Positions 47,450 through 56,899 of a stretch of DNA of 64,000 nt are shown here, one piece after another. Source of the stretch: Rothia terrae (GTDB taxonomy: Bacteria > Actinomycetota > Actinomycetes > Actinomycetales > Micrococcaceae); assembly GCF_012396615.1 (NCBI RefSeq), contig NZ_JAAXPV010000011.1, positions 1 to 64,000 of the forward strand. The letters run 5' to 3'. Every line of letters begins with the position of its first letter. Within the stretch, counting starts at the first letter, position 1. The notes under the pieces were generated by a model that was not told where the DNA came from, did not search any database, and saw nothing but the letters and a program-made list of their open reading frames with translations. Made by a program: the position numbers and the translations under genes.

Positions 47450-47885
47450 CTAGGCCATCTTCATCCACAACATACTCACCAGCTGCATAACCAGCAGCAA
47501 CAGCCTCTGCTGTGTCTCGCCAAGCATTGATAGTGCCAACAATGAGGTTTGGCTGTCCAAGAGAAAAAACGGCCCGTGCATCGTTAATAATCTCATGCGC
47601 ACAGCTCACCTGGTATTCTTCGGTCAATGCCAGCATCCACGAAAAATGACGGGTCATCTCAGCTACAAGCTCAGAATCATGAGCAGTAAACGTTGAAACC
47701 GCAACGATCTGCGCGGCGACGCCCAGCAAAGTTTGCTGTCGGTTCAGTTCTTCCTCAGTCATCAGAACCAAATTTTCACCATCTCGGCGGGTAATGCGCA
47801 CAGGCTCATTAGTAGCCGCAGCAAAAACTTTCGACGCAGAACGGCTAAGGTCAGATGATGCGAATTGTGTTGAAAGAACAGTCAT
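47427..47885 (-). CDS. Phd/YefM-family antitoxin, probably orphaned
   Basis: The 152-residue protein has an N-terminal Phd/YefM DNA-binding fold (STQFASSDLSRSASKVFAAA followed by EPVRITRRDGENLVLMTEEE, about residues 5-50). A longer helical C-terminal part (MTRHFSWMLALTEEY, then INAWRDTAEAVAAGYAAGEY) would normally wrap the toxin. The gene is intact, but the toxin gene after it is only a fragment. Phd antitoxins repress their own promoter; the region upstream (47886-48102) is AT-rich and shared with hsdR on the opposite strand. Confidence 0.85.
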   Translation of the reverse strand: MTVLSTQFASSDLSRSASKVFAAATNEPVRITRRDGENLVLMTEEELNRQQTLLGVAAQIVAVSTFTAHDSELVAEMTRHFSWMLALTEEYQVSCAHEIINDARAVFSLGQPNLIVGTINAWRDTAEAVAAGYAAGEYVVDEDGLALERPIA

Positions 47886-48102
47886 AACCTAATAGCAGTT
47901 CTGAATATATTCAGAAGTAAAGATGTTTTGGTCTACACCCCATCATTCCAAATCTCGTCTTCCCACAATACATAGACCTGTTTCAGGACATTTTCCCCGT
48001 TCTCACCATTAAACCGGGCTTCGCAAACTTACATTCTCTTTCTAGGTCTCACTAGACTTGACTGTAAGACCCATAGCCCATACCCCCGCAGGAGCTTCTC
48101 TT

Positions 48103-51100
48103 ATGTCCCGTAGCCACCTTGAACGTCCCCTCCAGCAGGACATTTGCGTCTACCTTGTCGAACACGGGTGGCAACACTCCCCCAACGACGCCAGTTACGA
48201 CCGTGCCCGTTCGCTCTACCCAGAAGATATCTTCACTTGGCTAGAAACTATAGACCCCGCCAACTACCGCTCACTCGTTACCCCAGACGCATCCGCGTCC
48301 ACCCAAGCGGCTGCCAAAGAGCGTCTGCTCAACCGCATTGCCAGCAGACTCGACACTGAAGAAGGCAACGGTGGCGGCACCCTCAACCTGCTCCGCAAAG
48401 GTTTCAGCATTCCCGGTGCACGACGCACCTTCCCCATGCTCGCCTACCCACCCCAAGACAACCGCAACCCAGACCTCACAGCCCTCTATCAGAGCAACAT
48501 TCTGCGCGTCGTCGAAGAAGTCCACTTTGACACCAAAGACCACAAACTACGCCTAGACCTCGTACTCTTTCTCAACGGCATACCCGTAGCCACCGTTGAA
48601 CTCAAAAGCGAATACTCCCAGACGCTACAAGACGCAATCCGCCAATACCGCAACGAACGCAACCCCAAAACCTCGCCGCTACTACGGGAACACCGCGGTG
48701 CTCTCGTCCACTTTGCAATGACGCAAGACGAAATCGCCATGACCACCAAACTCGGCGGCAAAAGTACTGTTTTCCTCCCCTTCAACAAAGGCGCCAACGG
48801 TAGTGCAGGCAACCCGGTCATCGAAGGCAAACTAGCCACCAGCTACTTCTGGGAAGAAATCCTAAACCCTGACACCTTCATCACTATTCTCACCAAATTC
48901 ATCTACACCAACCACCAAAAGAGCGTTGACCCGCTCACCGGCAAAACCAAACACATAGCGCAGGTACGTTTTCCGCGCTACCACCAGTGGCGCGCCGTCA
49001 CCAAACTTGTAGAAGCAGCAAGAACAGAGGGCGCTGGGAACAAGTACCTTATTCAGCATTCAGCGGGCTCCGGTAAAACTGACTCCATTGCCTGGACTGC
49101 CCACTGCCTCTCCAACCTTCATACTCCCGCTGGCGAACGCGTTTTTGATTCCGTGATTGTTATTGCAGACCGCCAGGTGCTTGATAAGCAGTTGCAGGAC
49201 GCGATTGAGCAGCTGGTTGATACCGCTGGGGTGTTCCAGCCCATTACCCGCGGGGCAAACGATTCTAAAGCGGCTCAGCTGGTAGAGGCACTGGCAACGG
49301 GTGTACCTATTATTGGTGTGACGCTGCAGACCTTCCCCTACGCGTTAGAGAAAATGACCAAAGAGGGCGGTGTGCTTGCCGGTAAGAATTTTGCGATTAT
49401 TGCTGATGAGGCACACTCCTCTCAATCTGGTAAGGCAACGGATTCTATTAAGGCAATGTTGTCTTCTGACGTTGATGCAAACATCGAAGACGGTGATTCT
49501 GACGCTGATCAAGAAGCCTTGGTGCGTATGGCCCAGCGCGTCGTCGGCGCCGGTAACCATGTGAGCTTCTTTGCTTTCACCGCAACGCCTAAAGAAAAGA
49601 CGCTACAGATATTCGGGCGACGCCCTGAAGCCGGTGGCGCGCCGCAACCTTTCGACCTTTACCCCATGAAGCAAGCCATCGAAGAGGGCTTCATTCTCGA
49701 TGTGCTGAAGAACTACACCACCTATGAACTCGCCGCTAAAATTGCTGAGCGCAACCAAGATTCCGGTGAAGAAACCGAAATCGACGTTCGTAAAGGTACC
49801 CGCGCTTTCATTGATTTCGTGGAGCTGCACCCCACCAACGTGGCTTCTAAAGTCGGTGTTATCCTTGAGCACTTCGACGGCAAGGTCAAGCACGAGCTCG
49901 GCGGTAAGGCAAAAGCTATGGTAGTCACCAGCTCACGTGCAGCCGCCGTGCGCTACCAGCGTGCCTTCGAAAAAGCCATTGCAGAGCGCCAACTACCGCT
50001 GAAAACACTGGTGGCTTTCTCGGGGGAAGTACCCGACCCAGACGTCACGGCACTACCGGGTGCCGACGTCCCCACCGTCACCGAAGCGTCCATGAACCCC
50101 GGTATCAGAGGCCAAAACCTTGCAGATGCGTTTGCCCAAGATGGACAGCACCTCTTGATTGTCGCCAATAAGTACCAAACCGGTTTTGACCAGCCGCTAC
50201 TTGTTGCTATGTACGTCGATAAAAAGCTCTCTGGTATCACCGCGGTGCAGACTCTCTCGCGTCTTAACCGACGTGCAGAAGGCAAAGAGAACACCTATGT
50301 TCTAGACTTCGTCAACGACCCCCAGACTATTCTGGATGCCTTCAGTACCTACTACGAAGACGCGCACATTGAAACAGAATCAGATCTAGATTTGGTAACC
50401 AAACAGGTCGATAAACTCGATGGCTCACGCATCTATAATCATGCCGATGTAGAACAGTTCTGGGAAAAGTGGAGTGCGCCCAACGCGCGACAAGCATCCT
50501 ACGACTCTCTGCTCAGCATTCCCGTGGAGCGTTTCAAGAACCGCTGGTACGCAGCCCAAGAAGATGATAACGTTGCAGAGATTGAAGCCCTTCTCGAGTT
50601 CCGCTCCACCCTGGCGCAGTACGTGAAGTCATACGCGTTCTTCTCTCAAATCTTCAATTTTGGTAATCCCTACTATGAGAAGCTCTCATCATTTGCAGAC
50701 CTATTGGGTCGCAAACTGCGTAAATTCACCAAAGATGAAGCAAACCCCGAGGTAGTAGATACCGATGACATCGTGCTCACCCACTACCGCCTGAAAAAGC
50801 TACAGGACGAAGAAAACCTGGCGCTGGCATCCGCGGAAACCGCAGGTCTGCGCGGCATGACAGAAGCCGGTATGGCAAGCATTCAGGAGCGCGAGCGCAA
50901 AGCTAGGTCACTACTTGTTGAGAAGGTCAACGAGTATTTTCACAGTCTGAACCTTTCAGATGAGTACCAAGTGGGTTTCGCAACAACGTTTGTTGCCGAA
51001 GCCGCCAAGGACGAGAGACTACGCAATACTGCACAAGCCAACTCTAAGGTTGATTTCGCCTACTCGCGTGCCGCACGCAATGGTCTAGCGACGATGATTT

Positions 51101-51255
51101 GGAACTATAACTCTGATACCAACGAGCTGCTGGACTTTGTACGGCGCATGCCCGATGACAAGTTCATGGAGTTCATGCTGGATATGGGACTTTACGAACG
51201 TCTGCGCGGAGAAACCGGTGATGAGAACCCCGGCGGTCTGACGGTAGTTCAGTAA
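48103..51255 (+). CDS. hsdR: Type I restriction endonuclease subunit R, HsdR
   Basis: The 1050-residue motor-nuclease has the PD-(D/E)xK nuclease at the N-terminus, with Asp152 in RLDLVLFLNG and Glu166-Leu-Lys168 in TVELKSEY. The helicase Walker A AGSGKT lies near residues 321-326 and the DEAH box ADEAH at 434-438. Helicase motif VI-like QTLSRLNRRAEGK and DFVNDPQ follow. A coiled C-terminal region binds HsdM/HsdS. A frame is open from 48058, but AGGAG stands eight bases before the ATG at 48103, which was chosen. It is about 5 kb from hsdMS and has its own promoter region. Confidence 0.94.
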   Translation: MSRSHLERPLQQDICVYLVEHGWQHSPNDASYDRARSLYPEDIFTWLETIDPANYRSLVTPDASASTQAAAKERLLNRIASRLDTEEGNGGGTLNLLRKGFSIPGARRTFPMLAYPPQDNRNPDLTALYQSNILRVVEEVHFDTKDHKLRLDLVLFLNGIPVATVELKSEYSQTLQDAIRQYRNERNPKTSPLLREHRGALVHFAMTQDEIAMTTKLGGKSTVFLPFNKGANGSAGNPVIEGKLATSYFWEEILNPDTFITILTKFIYTNHQKSVDPLTGKTKHIAQVRFPRYHQWRAVTKLVEAARTEGAGNKYLIQHSAGSGKTDSIAWTAHCLSNLHTPAGERVFDSVIVIADRQVLDKQLQDAIEQLVDTAGVFQPITRGANDSKAAQLVEALATGVPIIGVTLQTFPYALEKMTKEGGVLAGKNFAIIADEAHSSQSGKATDSIKAMLSSDVDANIEDGDSDADQEALVRMAQRVVGAGNHVSFFAFTATPKEKTLQIFGRRPEAGGAPQPFDLYPMKQAIEEGFILDVLKNYTTYELAAKIAERNQDSGEETEIDVRKGTRAFIDFVELHPTNVASKVGVILEHFDGKVKHELGGKAKAMVVTSSRAAAVRYQRAFEKAIAERQLPLKTLVAFSGEVPDPDVTALPGADVPTVTEASMNPGIRGQNLADAFAQDGQHLLIVANKYQTGFDQPLLVAMYVDKKLSGITAVQTLSRLNRRAEGKENTYVLDFVNDPQTILDAFSTYYEDAHIETESDLDLVTKQVDKLDGSRIYNHADVEQFWEKWSAPNARQASYDSLLSIPVERFKNRWYAAQEDDNVAEIEALLEFRSTLAQYVKSYAFFSQIFNFGNPYYEKLSSFADLLGRKLRKFTKDEANPEVVDTDDIVLTHYRLKKLQDEENLALASAETAGLRGMTEAGMASIQERERKARSLLVEKVNEYFHSLNLSDEYQVGFATTFVAEAAKDERLRNTAQANSKVDFAYSRAARNGLATMIWNYNSDTNELLDFVRRMPDDKFMEFMLDMGLYERLRGETGDENPGGLTVVQ

Positions 51256-51300
51256 TCCGCACCCGGTTGCCCATTGACCTCAAAAGAACGGAGCAAAATT

Positions 51301-52119
51301 ATGCTTACATTTGGCGATGTCCTTCGTGCAGAAGGTATTGACCCAAGCGAAATCCTAGCTATTCGACATACGTTTGTGGAGCTCCATGCGGATGGGCATG
51401 CCGGTTTGAACCGCAACTCTACCAACGCAGAGATTTTAGATTACACCGCCGAACAGTCTTCTCAGGCTCAGCTTTTCCCCCGCAATCCCCCTCGTTATTG
51501 GGTTGTGTTTATCAAAGATGGAGGCTCCAACGCTCGCTTGCATACCGTGTATGAGAATCACGGAGTTCTATCAGATGACGGCAACCGACGGCATTTTGAT
51601 CTTCGCCCGGTGGAATTATTGGCCGAGTATAAAGACAAATTAGTTATTTCTTGGGCTGCGCCTATTAGGTGGCAAGTATCCGGAGCCAGCGTCGTAAAAT
51701 ACCGTATCCAAGAAATTGCCCAACAACGCCAGGTTGCATTCCCCGGGTTTTATAACTGTGTTTTAGATTTTCCGATGTTGCAAGCCGTAGTGAGCGAGCC
51801 ACGCTATGAGCAATGGCGCACTGCACTGAGCGCTATCAGGGCTATTTACCTGATTGCCGATACTCGCGACGGGAAACTTTACGTAGGCAAAGCTGATGGA
51901 GGTGAAGGTCTGTTGCAACGTTGGGCGTCCTATGCTCCCACAGGTCACGGTGGAAACGTCGAGCTGCGACGCCGAAACCCTGCCACTTTCAGGTTTTCAA
52001 TCTTGCAGGTTTTTGACCCCACAACCCCGCAATATCTCATCAATGAGGCTGAGACTCACTACAAAGCAGGCACTTCTGACACAGAAGTTCGGGCTGAACA
52101 GAAACTGATATTTCTGTGA
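51301..52119 (+). CDS. GIY-YIG nuclease-domain protein with an uncharacterised N-terminal domain
   Basis: The 272-residue protein has an N-terminal domain of about 170 residues with no recognised family (AIRHTFVELHADGHAGLNR near 18, then RYWVVFIKDGG and WAAPIRWQVSG). The C-terminal GIY-YIG nuclease has Ile182-Tyr183, Tyr194-Val195-Gly196, Arg207 and a candidate catalytic Glu at 249 or 251. It starts 45 bp after hsdR, with GGAG before the ATG, so it is probably co-transcribed with hsdR. Near residue 255 the frame seems shifted by one base: the +1 frame would end QALLTQKFGLNRN, the expected type of ending. A decayed copy lies at 46856-47311. Confidence 0.8.
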   Translation: MLTFGDVLRAEGIDPSEILAIRHTFVELHADGHAGLNRNSTNAEILDYTAEQSSQAQLFPRNPPRYWVVFIKDGGSNARLHTVYENHGVLSDDGNRRHFDLRPVELLAEYKDKLVISWAAPIRWQVSGASVVKYRIQEIAQQRQVAFPGFYNCVLDFPMLQAVVSEPRYEQWRTALSAIRAIYLIADTRDGKLYVGKADGGEGLLQRWASYAPTGHGGNVELRRRNPATFRFSILQVFDPTTPQYLINEAETHYKAGTSDTEVRAEQKLIFL

Positions 52120-52140
52120 TCGGTAAGCTTCCCGGCAGTG

Positions 52141-52207
52141 CCCACAACTTTCCGTGGATTTGCGCTGTAAAACGCCGAAACTACAGCTTAAATCCAGGGA
52201 AAGTGGG
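52141..52207. terminator. Long imperfect hairpin between the GIY-YIG gene and cydDC
   Basis: Left arm cccacaactttccgtggatt (from 52141) pairs with a right arm ending aaatccagggaaagtggg (to 52207) with small bulges, and both continue to gctgta/tacagc. It lies between convergent genes and probably ends both. Confidence 0.7.
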
Positions 52208-52211
52208 AGGG

Positions 52212-55200
52212 CTACAGTTTTATCACCGCGTCGCATCGGGCGATGTCCTCGGCACGGTGAGAGACCACCACAACCGCCGGCGCGGTTTCGTCCCGATGAG
52301 ATGCGCCCCGCGTACCCGCAGAAACCTCGTCCATGAGCGCCGTGGCGGACGGAGCATCCAAGTGAGCGGTCGGCTCATCCAACAGAAGTAGGGGCGAGCG
52401 CACTAGCAGAGTCCGGGCAATCGCAAGACGCTGACGTTGCCCGCCTGACAGGTAGCCACCGCTGGCACCCACCTGCGTCGCCAAACCCTCAGGCAAGGAC
52501 GCGACGAACTCCCCCAAACCGACGCGGGTGAGGGCGCGCCTCATCTCGGCTTCGGTAGGTGCTTCATCTTTTGAACGCGCTAGGGCCAGGTTGCCGGCAA
52601 TCGTTGACTCAAAGATGTGCGCTTCTTGCGGGCACCATGCCGCGTATCCACGTAGATCTGCAGAAAAAGCGGGGGTGCCGTTGATGCGAATAGCACCGGA
52701 TTCCACCGGCAAAAATCCTAGAAGCGTGGCAAGAGCCGTCGTCTTGCCGGCACCGGATTCACCCGTAATGCCCAACCACTGTCCTGATTGCACGCGTCCG
52801 CTGACGTTCTCGAATACAGGCTGGTGCATCCCCTGCCAGCGGGTAGAAATCTGATCAATCTCAAGGTCCACCGGGCCGGATGCGGGAAGCTCTGCTGTCG
52901 CGGGAGATTCCAGCAGCTCGGAGGCAGAGTACGTTGCTCCGGTTGCTTTCAGCGCCGCAACGGTGGTGGCGAACCCACGCCATCCGCGGGCAGCCTCAAC
53001 GTGCGCATTAGAAACTTCTATCATGGCGGTACACATCAAAATCACGATGGCAGCAATGGGTGTACGCAGCTCACCGGCGCGAACAGGCTCCCAGACCAGC
53101 GCGGTCACAGCCACCGCGCTGCCCCACCAGATGGCAGTGTTCAGGGCCGCGCCAAGTCCGGATGCTAAAGCGCCGCGTCCGGCAAGAGTGCTGGCACGTG
53201 CGTCTAACTCCGCTTGCGTTTTTACTGCGGTAGAGCTCAGCGCATTAGCCTTGAGATCGGTAGCAGCCAGGATGGCAGATACTCCGAAACGCAGCATCCG
53301 GGCTGTTGTCTGGCGTTCAGCTGATTCAGCGCGAGCATCAGCCGTCACCACTACCCACGGAACAAGCAAGGTAGAGCACACCGCAGCCACTGCGACAACC
53401 CACCATACGCCAGGTGTCAGCACCGCCGTAGTTGTTACTGCCAGAACCATGACAACCACCTGAGTTGCAACAGGCAACAGGACGCGCGGGGCGGCATCGC
53501 GTAGTTCGTCGGCATCTGTAATCAGCGAGTCGATGACCTTTTCACCGCGTAACAGCGAACGAGCGCTCAGGGCTACGGTGCTCAGTGCCCGCCAGGTTTT
53601 AGAGCGGACATTTACCGAGGCATCGAGCACCAGCCTGTGTGTTACCAAGCGTTCAAGGTAACGCCAGGTAGCGCGTCCTATGCCAAAGAAGCGCACACCC
53701 ACTACGGCAAGGGTTAGGTACATCATCGCTGGCTGCTCGGCAGCGCGCACGATTAGCCAACCCGACAGCGCGGTCAAGGCGATACCAAAAATTGCAGTCA
53801 GAACAGAGAGGAGCACCGAAAGAGCAGCTCTGCCGGTGTGAAGTTCTGCCAGCGATAAAAAGTCGCGCAGGCTCTGTCGCATAGAGAACCGCTGCGCGCT
53901 GTCGGGAGACGGACTTTTATCCGCTTTTATCGGTGTCTGCTCAGCTACCGAGTTTTTCCTATCCGCCAGCATGAACGCTGGCTCTTCTGCACGGTTACGT
54001 ACTCCCTGATTTTCAGTGAACATCCACTGGGCGGAGCTCACAGCGTTCAAACACCCATCGGCTCGTTGGGCCAGGTTTTCATCGTGAGTAACCATTATCA
54101 GGCACACCTGTGGCTGTGCGAGATGGCTCAAGGCGGCATCCATCAGCAGGGCTGCTTCAGCATCGAGATGGGCGGTGGGCTCGTCCACTAAAACCGTTGC
54201 AGGTTGTCCGCCCGCGGCATTCAGCCGGGCTAGAGCACGCGCGATAGCTAGACGTCGCTGTTGGCCCATGCTCAATGATTCGGGGGCAAGATGCGCCACA
54301 TCGGTTAGCCCCACCGCGTCCAAAAACTGTGTAAAGGGTCGGTAATCAAGGTCGGCGTCATCCAACAAAGCATCAGCACCAGCACCTCCATAGAGAGCGA
54401 CCTCGCCGATAGCGGTGGATGCGACAAAGCGCGGATTCTGAGGAACCCATACAATCTCCCCGACGCCGGTAATAGTTCCAGTCACCTGGACGGGGTGATG
54501 AGACCCTGTCGAAACCAAGCCGTCTGGGAGTAGTCCTGCAATCGCAGCGAGAATAGTTGATTTACCGCATCCTGACTCGCCGGTGACGGAAAGGGTAGAA
54601 CCGCGTGACACTTTAAAGTTGACCGGCCCAATGGATGCTGAACGTCCCGGATACCTCACAGTGAGATCAGAAATTGTCAGCGCAGAACCCGGGGCACCGG
54701 AAATTTTCTGTTTATCAGCCTCAGAGGACGCTACGGGCAACGGTGCATCAATAATTTCTTGAGCGCTCCTCAGCGCCGCAATGCCGTCTTCGCTTTGATG
54801 GTAAGCCGAACCAACATCCCGCAGTGGTTGATAGCATTCCGGTGCCAGCAACAAAATCATCAGCGCGACGTCGAGTCCCATCTCACCGCGCACCAGACGC
54901 AAACCGATAAAAACTGCGACAATCGCCACTGAAATAGTGGTAATCAGTTCCAGCGCCAGCGATGACATAAAAGCGCTACGCAACGTCTGCATGGTTTTAT
55001 CGCGATACCGAACGCCAAGGTCAGTCAGTGCCTTGCGCTGAGCCTCTGCCCTACCCAAACCGATGAGAACAGGTAGTCCCTTTGCCAGCTCAACAATATG
55101 GTCAGACAGCCGGTGTAAATCCCGTTGGGCATCGGCGGTGTCACGCTTGGTGGTTTTACCGATAAGCACCATAAACAGCGGAATCAGCGGAAGGGTGAGT

Positions 55201-55787
55201 GCAATAATCAGCGCTGAAAGGCGGTCGTACACCAGCACCACTAGCCAGACCGTCACAGGAATAACCGCCGTAGACACCACAGCAGTCAGCGTCTTGGTGT
55301 AGTAGCTATCCAGCGCACCTAGCCCCCTAGCGAGCAGCACGCCGGTTGCACCGGCACCAGCCGGTGTGTCGCGTCCGCCGGTGATCAGGATGCGTTCTAA
55401 CAGTTGTGAGCGCAAGGTAGCTTTCGCGCCGACCGCCGCCCGCGCGGCGAACGCGGTAGTGGCCCAGTCGACGAGCGCTCGCATCAACACCGCCACTATA
55501 CCGATAGCAAGCAAGATCCCGGGGGTTGTCAGGTTCTCAGCACCGGGTACGATCCCGGAGATCTGAGCCTGACCGAACCCCGCGAACTCTGCTTGTTGCC
55601 GCTCGTACTCAGTGGCGTACGTGGTGCCTTCAAAAAAGTGCGAGTAGGTAAACCGCGCCAGGTGAGCAACAGCCGTGCCGAGTGCTCCAGCGAATATCAC
55701 GGTCGCAGCAACTTTTACACAGGCGATGACGCCCAAAATTGGCAGATTGCGACGTGCAGCTGGCCCTAGCGGCGGGCGGTTGCTCAC
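52212..55787 (-). CDS. cydDC: Fused CydD-CydC ABC exporter (cytochrome bd assembly)
   Basis: This 1191-residue protein contains two complete ABC exporter halves in one chain. Half one has membrane segments (residues about 15-310), Walker A GESGCGKST near 405 and signature LSMGQQRRLAIARAL near 503. Half two has a membrane domain from about 640, Walker A GESGAGKTT near 1013 and signature LSGGQRQRLAIARTL near 1110. CydDC exports reduced thiols or haem-related compounds needed for assembly of cytochrome bd oxidase. Streptomyces is known to have the same fusion. The start is GTG at 55785-55787 after AAGGAG. It lies 38 bp after cydB, the last gene of the operon. Confidence 0.92.
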   Translation of the reverse strand: MSNRPPLGPAARRNLPILGVIACVKVAATVIFAGALGTAVAHLARFTYSHFFEGTTYATEYERQQAEFAGFGQAQISGIVPGAENLTTPGILLAIGIVAVLMRALVDWATTAFAARAAVGAKATLRSQLLERILITGGRDTPAGAGATGVLLARGLGALDSYYTKTLTAVVSTAVIPVTVWLVVLVYDRLSALIIALTLPLIPLFMVLIGKTTKRDTADAQRDLHRLSDHIVELAKGLPVLIGLGRAEAQRKALTDLGVRYRDKTMQTLRSAFMSSLALELITTISVAIVAVFIGLRLVRGEMGLDVALMILLLAPECYQPLRDVGSAYHQSEDGIAALRSAQEIIDAPLPVASSEADKQKISGAPGSALTISDLTVRYPGRSASIGPVNFKVSRGSTLSVTGESGCGKSTILAAIAGLLPDGLVSTGSHHPVQVTGTITGVGEIVWVPQNPRFVASTAIGEVALYGGAGADALLDDADLDYRPFTQFLDAVGLTDVAHLAPESLSMGQQRRLAIARALARLNAAGGQPATVLVDEPTAHLDAEAALLMDAALSHLAQPQVCLIMVTHDENLAQRADGCLNAVSSAQWMFTENQGVRNRAEEPAFMLADRKNSVAEQTPIKADKSPSPDSAQRFSMRQSLRDFLSLAELHTGRAALSVLLSVLTAIFGIALTALSGWLIVRAAEQPAMMYLTLAVVGVRFFGIGRATWRYLERLVTHRLVLDASVNVRSKTWRALSTVALSARSLLRGEKVIDSLITDADELRDAAPRVLLPVATQVVVMVLAVTTTAVLTPGVWWVVAVAAVCSTLLVPWVVVTADARAESAERQTTARMLRFGVSAILAATDLKANALSSTAVKTQAELDARASTLAGRGALASGLGAALNTAIWWGSAVAVTALVWEPVRAGELRTPIAAIVILMCTAMIEVSNAHVEAARGWRGFATTVAALKATGATYSASELLESPATAELPASGPVDLEIDQISTRWQGMHQPVFENVSGRVQSGQWLGITGESGAGKTTALATLLGFLPVESGAIRINGTPAFSADLRGYAAWCPQEAHIFESTIAGNLALARSKDEAPTEAEMRRALTRVGLGEFVASLPEGLATQVGASGGYLSGGQRQRLAIARTLLVRSPLLLLDEPTAHLDAPSATALMDEVSAGTRGASHRDETAPAVVVVSHRAEDIARCDAVIKL

Positions 55788-55825
55788 GGCGACTCCTTGA
55801 ACTGAGATGTTGAGCGGATGTTTGA

Positions 55826-56887
55826 TTAGCGCGCGTTAGGTAATGTTGCCAGGTCAGCCGCGTCGTGCGCTTCGGGAATGCTATGCACGCTCAGACGCTT
55901 GCGGAAGACCCAGTAGGTCCAGCTCTGATAAATCAACAGAACCGGGATGCCGAAGCACGCAACGACGCTCATCAGACCCAGGGTGTAGGGTGAGCTGGAC
56001 GCGTTAGCGACAGTCAGGTTGTTGGCCGCATCAAGCGTTGAGGGCAGCACGTTCGGGAACAGTGCTAAAAAGATGCTCAGCATGCCGAAGATGATGAACA
56101 CCATCATGGATGCGAATGTCTTGCCTTCGCGGGCTGCTCGAGCAAACACCCAGGCAACTACGACTGCGACAACCGAGATAACGCTAGCCACCAGCGAGAG
56201 CACGGACGCACTTGTTATCTGCATGTAGATAATGGCAACGAGCAAGGGCAGAACACCAACAGGCAACAGACGCACCAGCGCCTTGCGAGCGCGCACGCGA
56301 ATTTCACCGTCAGTTTTTAGCGCCACGAATGCCAGTGCATGAACGATTGCAAAACCTACGAACGCTAAACCACCGATGATGGCAGGAAGCGAAAGCCAGG
56401 AGAAGGCACCACCCACGCGGTCGCCGTTTGCGTTCAGCGGCAGGCCAGTGGCTGTAATCGCCAAGGCAGCGCCAATGAAAAAGGCAATCAAGAACGAGCC
56501 AATATTCATGGCAAGCGTCCACCCTTTGACCCAGCGCTCAGTATTTTTCTTGCCGCGGTATTCAATGGCAACAGCACGAAAGATCAGTGCTAACAAGGTG
56601 AACACCAAAGGCAGGTAGATGCCGGAGAACAGTCCCGCGTACCACATCGGGAATGCTGCAAACATTGACGCGCCGGCAGTCACCAGCCAGACTTCATTAC
56701 CGTCCCAGACCGGGCCGATGGTGTTGAGCAGAAGCCTGCGCTCTTTTTCGTTACGCGCAAAGAGGCCACTCATGAGCATACCGACGCCTAAGTCAAAGCC
56801 GTCGAGAGCAATGTAGCCAATCCAGAAGAAACCAACCACCACAAACCAGACGGTGGGTAAGGTCGGTGCAGAACCAAAAAATTCCAT
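55826..56887 (-). CDS. cydB: Cytochrome bd quinol oxidase subunit II
   Basis: The 353-residue protein has eight or nine membrane segments and the typical CydB beginning VWFVVVGFFWIGYIALDGFD followed by LGVGML. Other blocks are GPVWDGNEVWLVTAGASMFA near 53 and an SLPAIIGGLAFVGFAIVHAL segment near 166. Together with CydA it forms the high-oxygen-affinity terminal oxidase that reduces oxygen with quinol electrons. AAGGGG precedes the ATG at 56887. It is 12 bp downstream of cydA. Confidence 0.95.
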   Translation of the reverse strand: MEFFGSAPTLPTVWFVVVGFFWIGYIALDGFDLGVGMLMSGLFARNEKERRLLLNTIGPVWDGNEVWLVTAGASMFAAFPMWYAGLFSGIYLPLVFTLLALIFRAVAIEYRGKKNTERWVKGWTLAMNIGSFLIAFFIGAALAITATGLPLNANGDRVGGAFSWLSLPAIIGGLAFVGFAIVHALAFVALKTDGEIRVRARKALVRLLPVGVLPLLVAIIYMQITSASVLSLVASVISVVAVVVAWVFARAAREGKTFASMMVFIIFGMLSIFLALFPNVLPSTLDAANNLTVANASSSPYTLGLMSVVACFGIPVLLIYQSWTYWVFRKRLSVHSIPEAHDAADLATLPNAR

Positions 56888-56899
56888 GTCTCTTACCCC

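Noticed and set aside
39743-52119. Integrated prophage or integrative element
   Set aside because: No integrase, phage structural gene, flanking tRNA or clear attachment repeats were found at the island edges.
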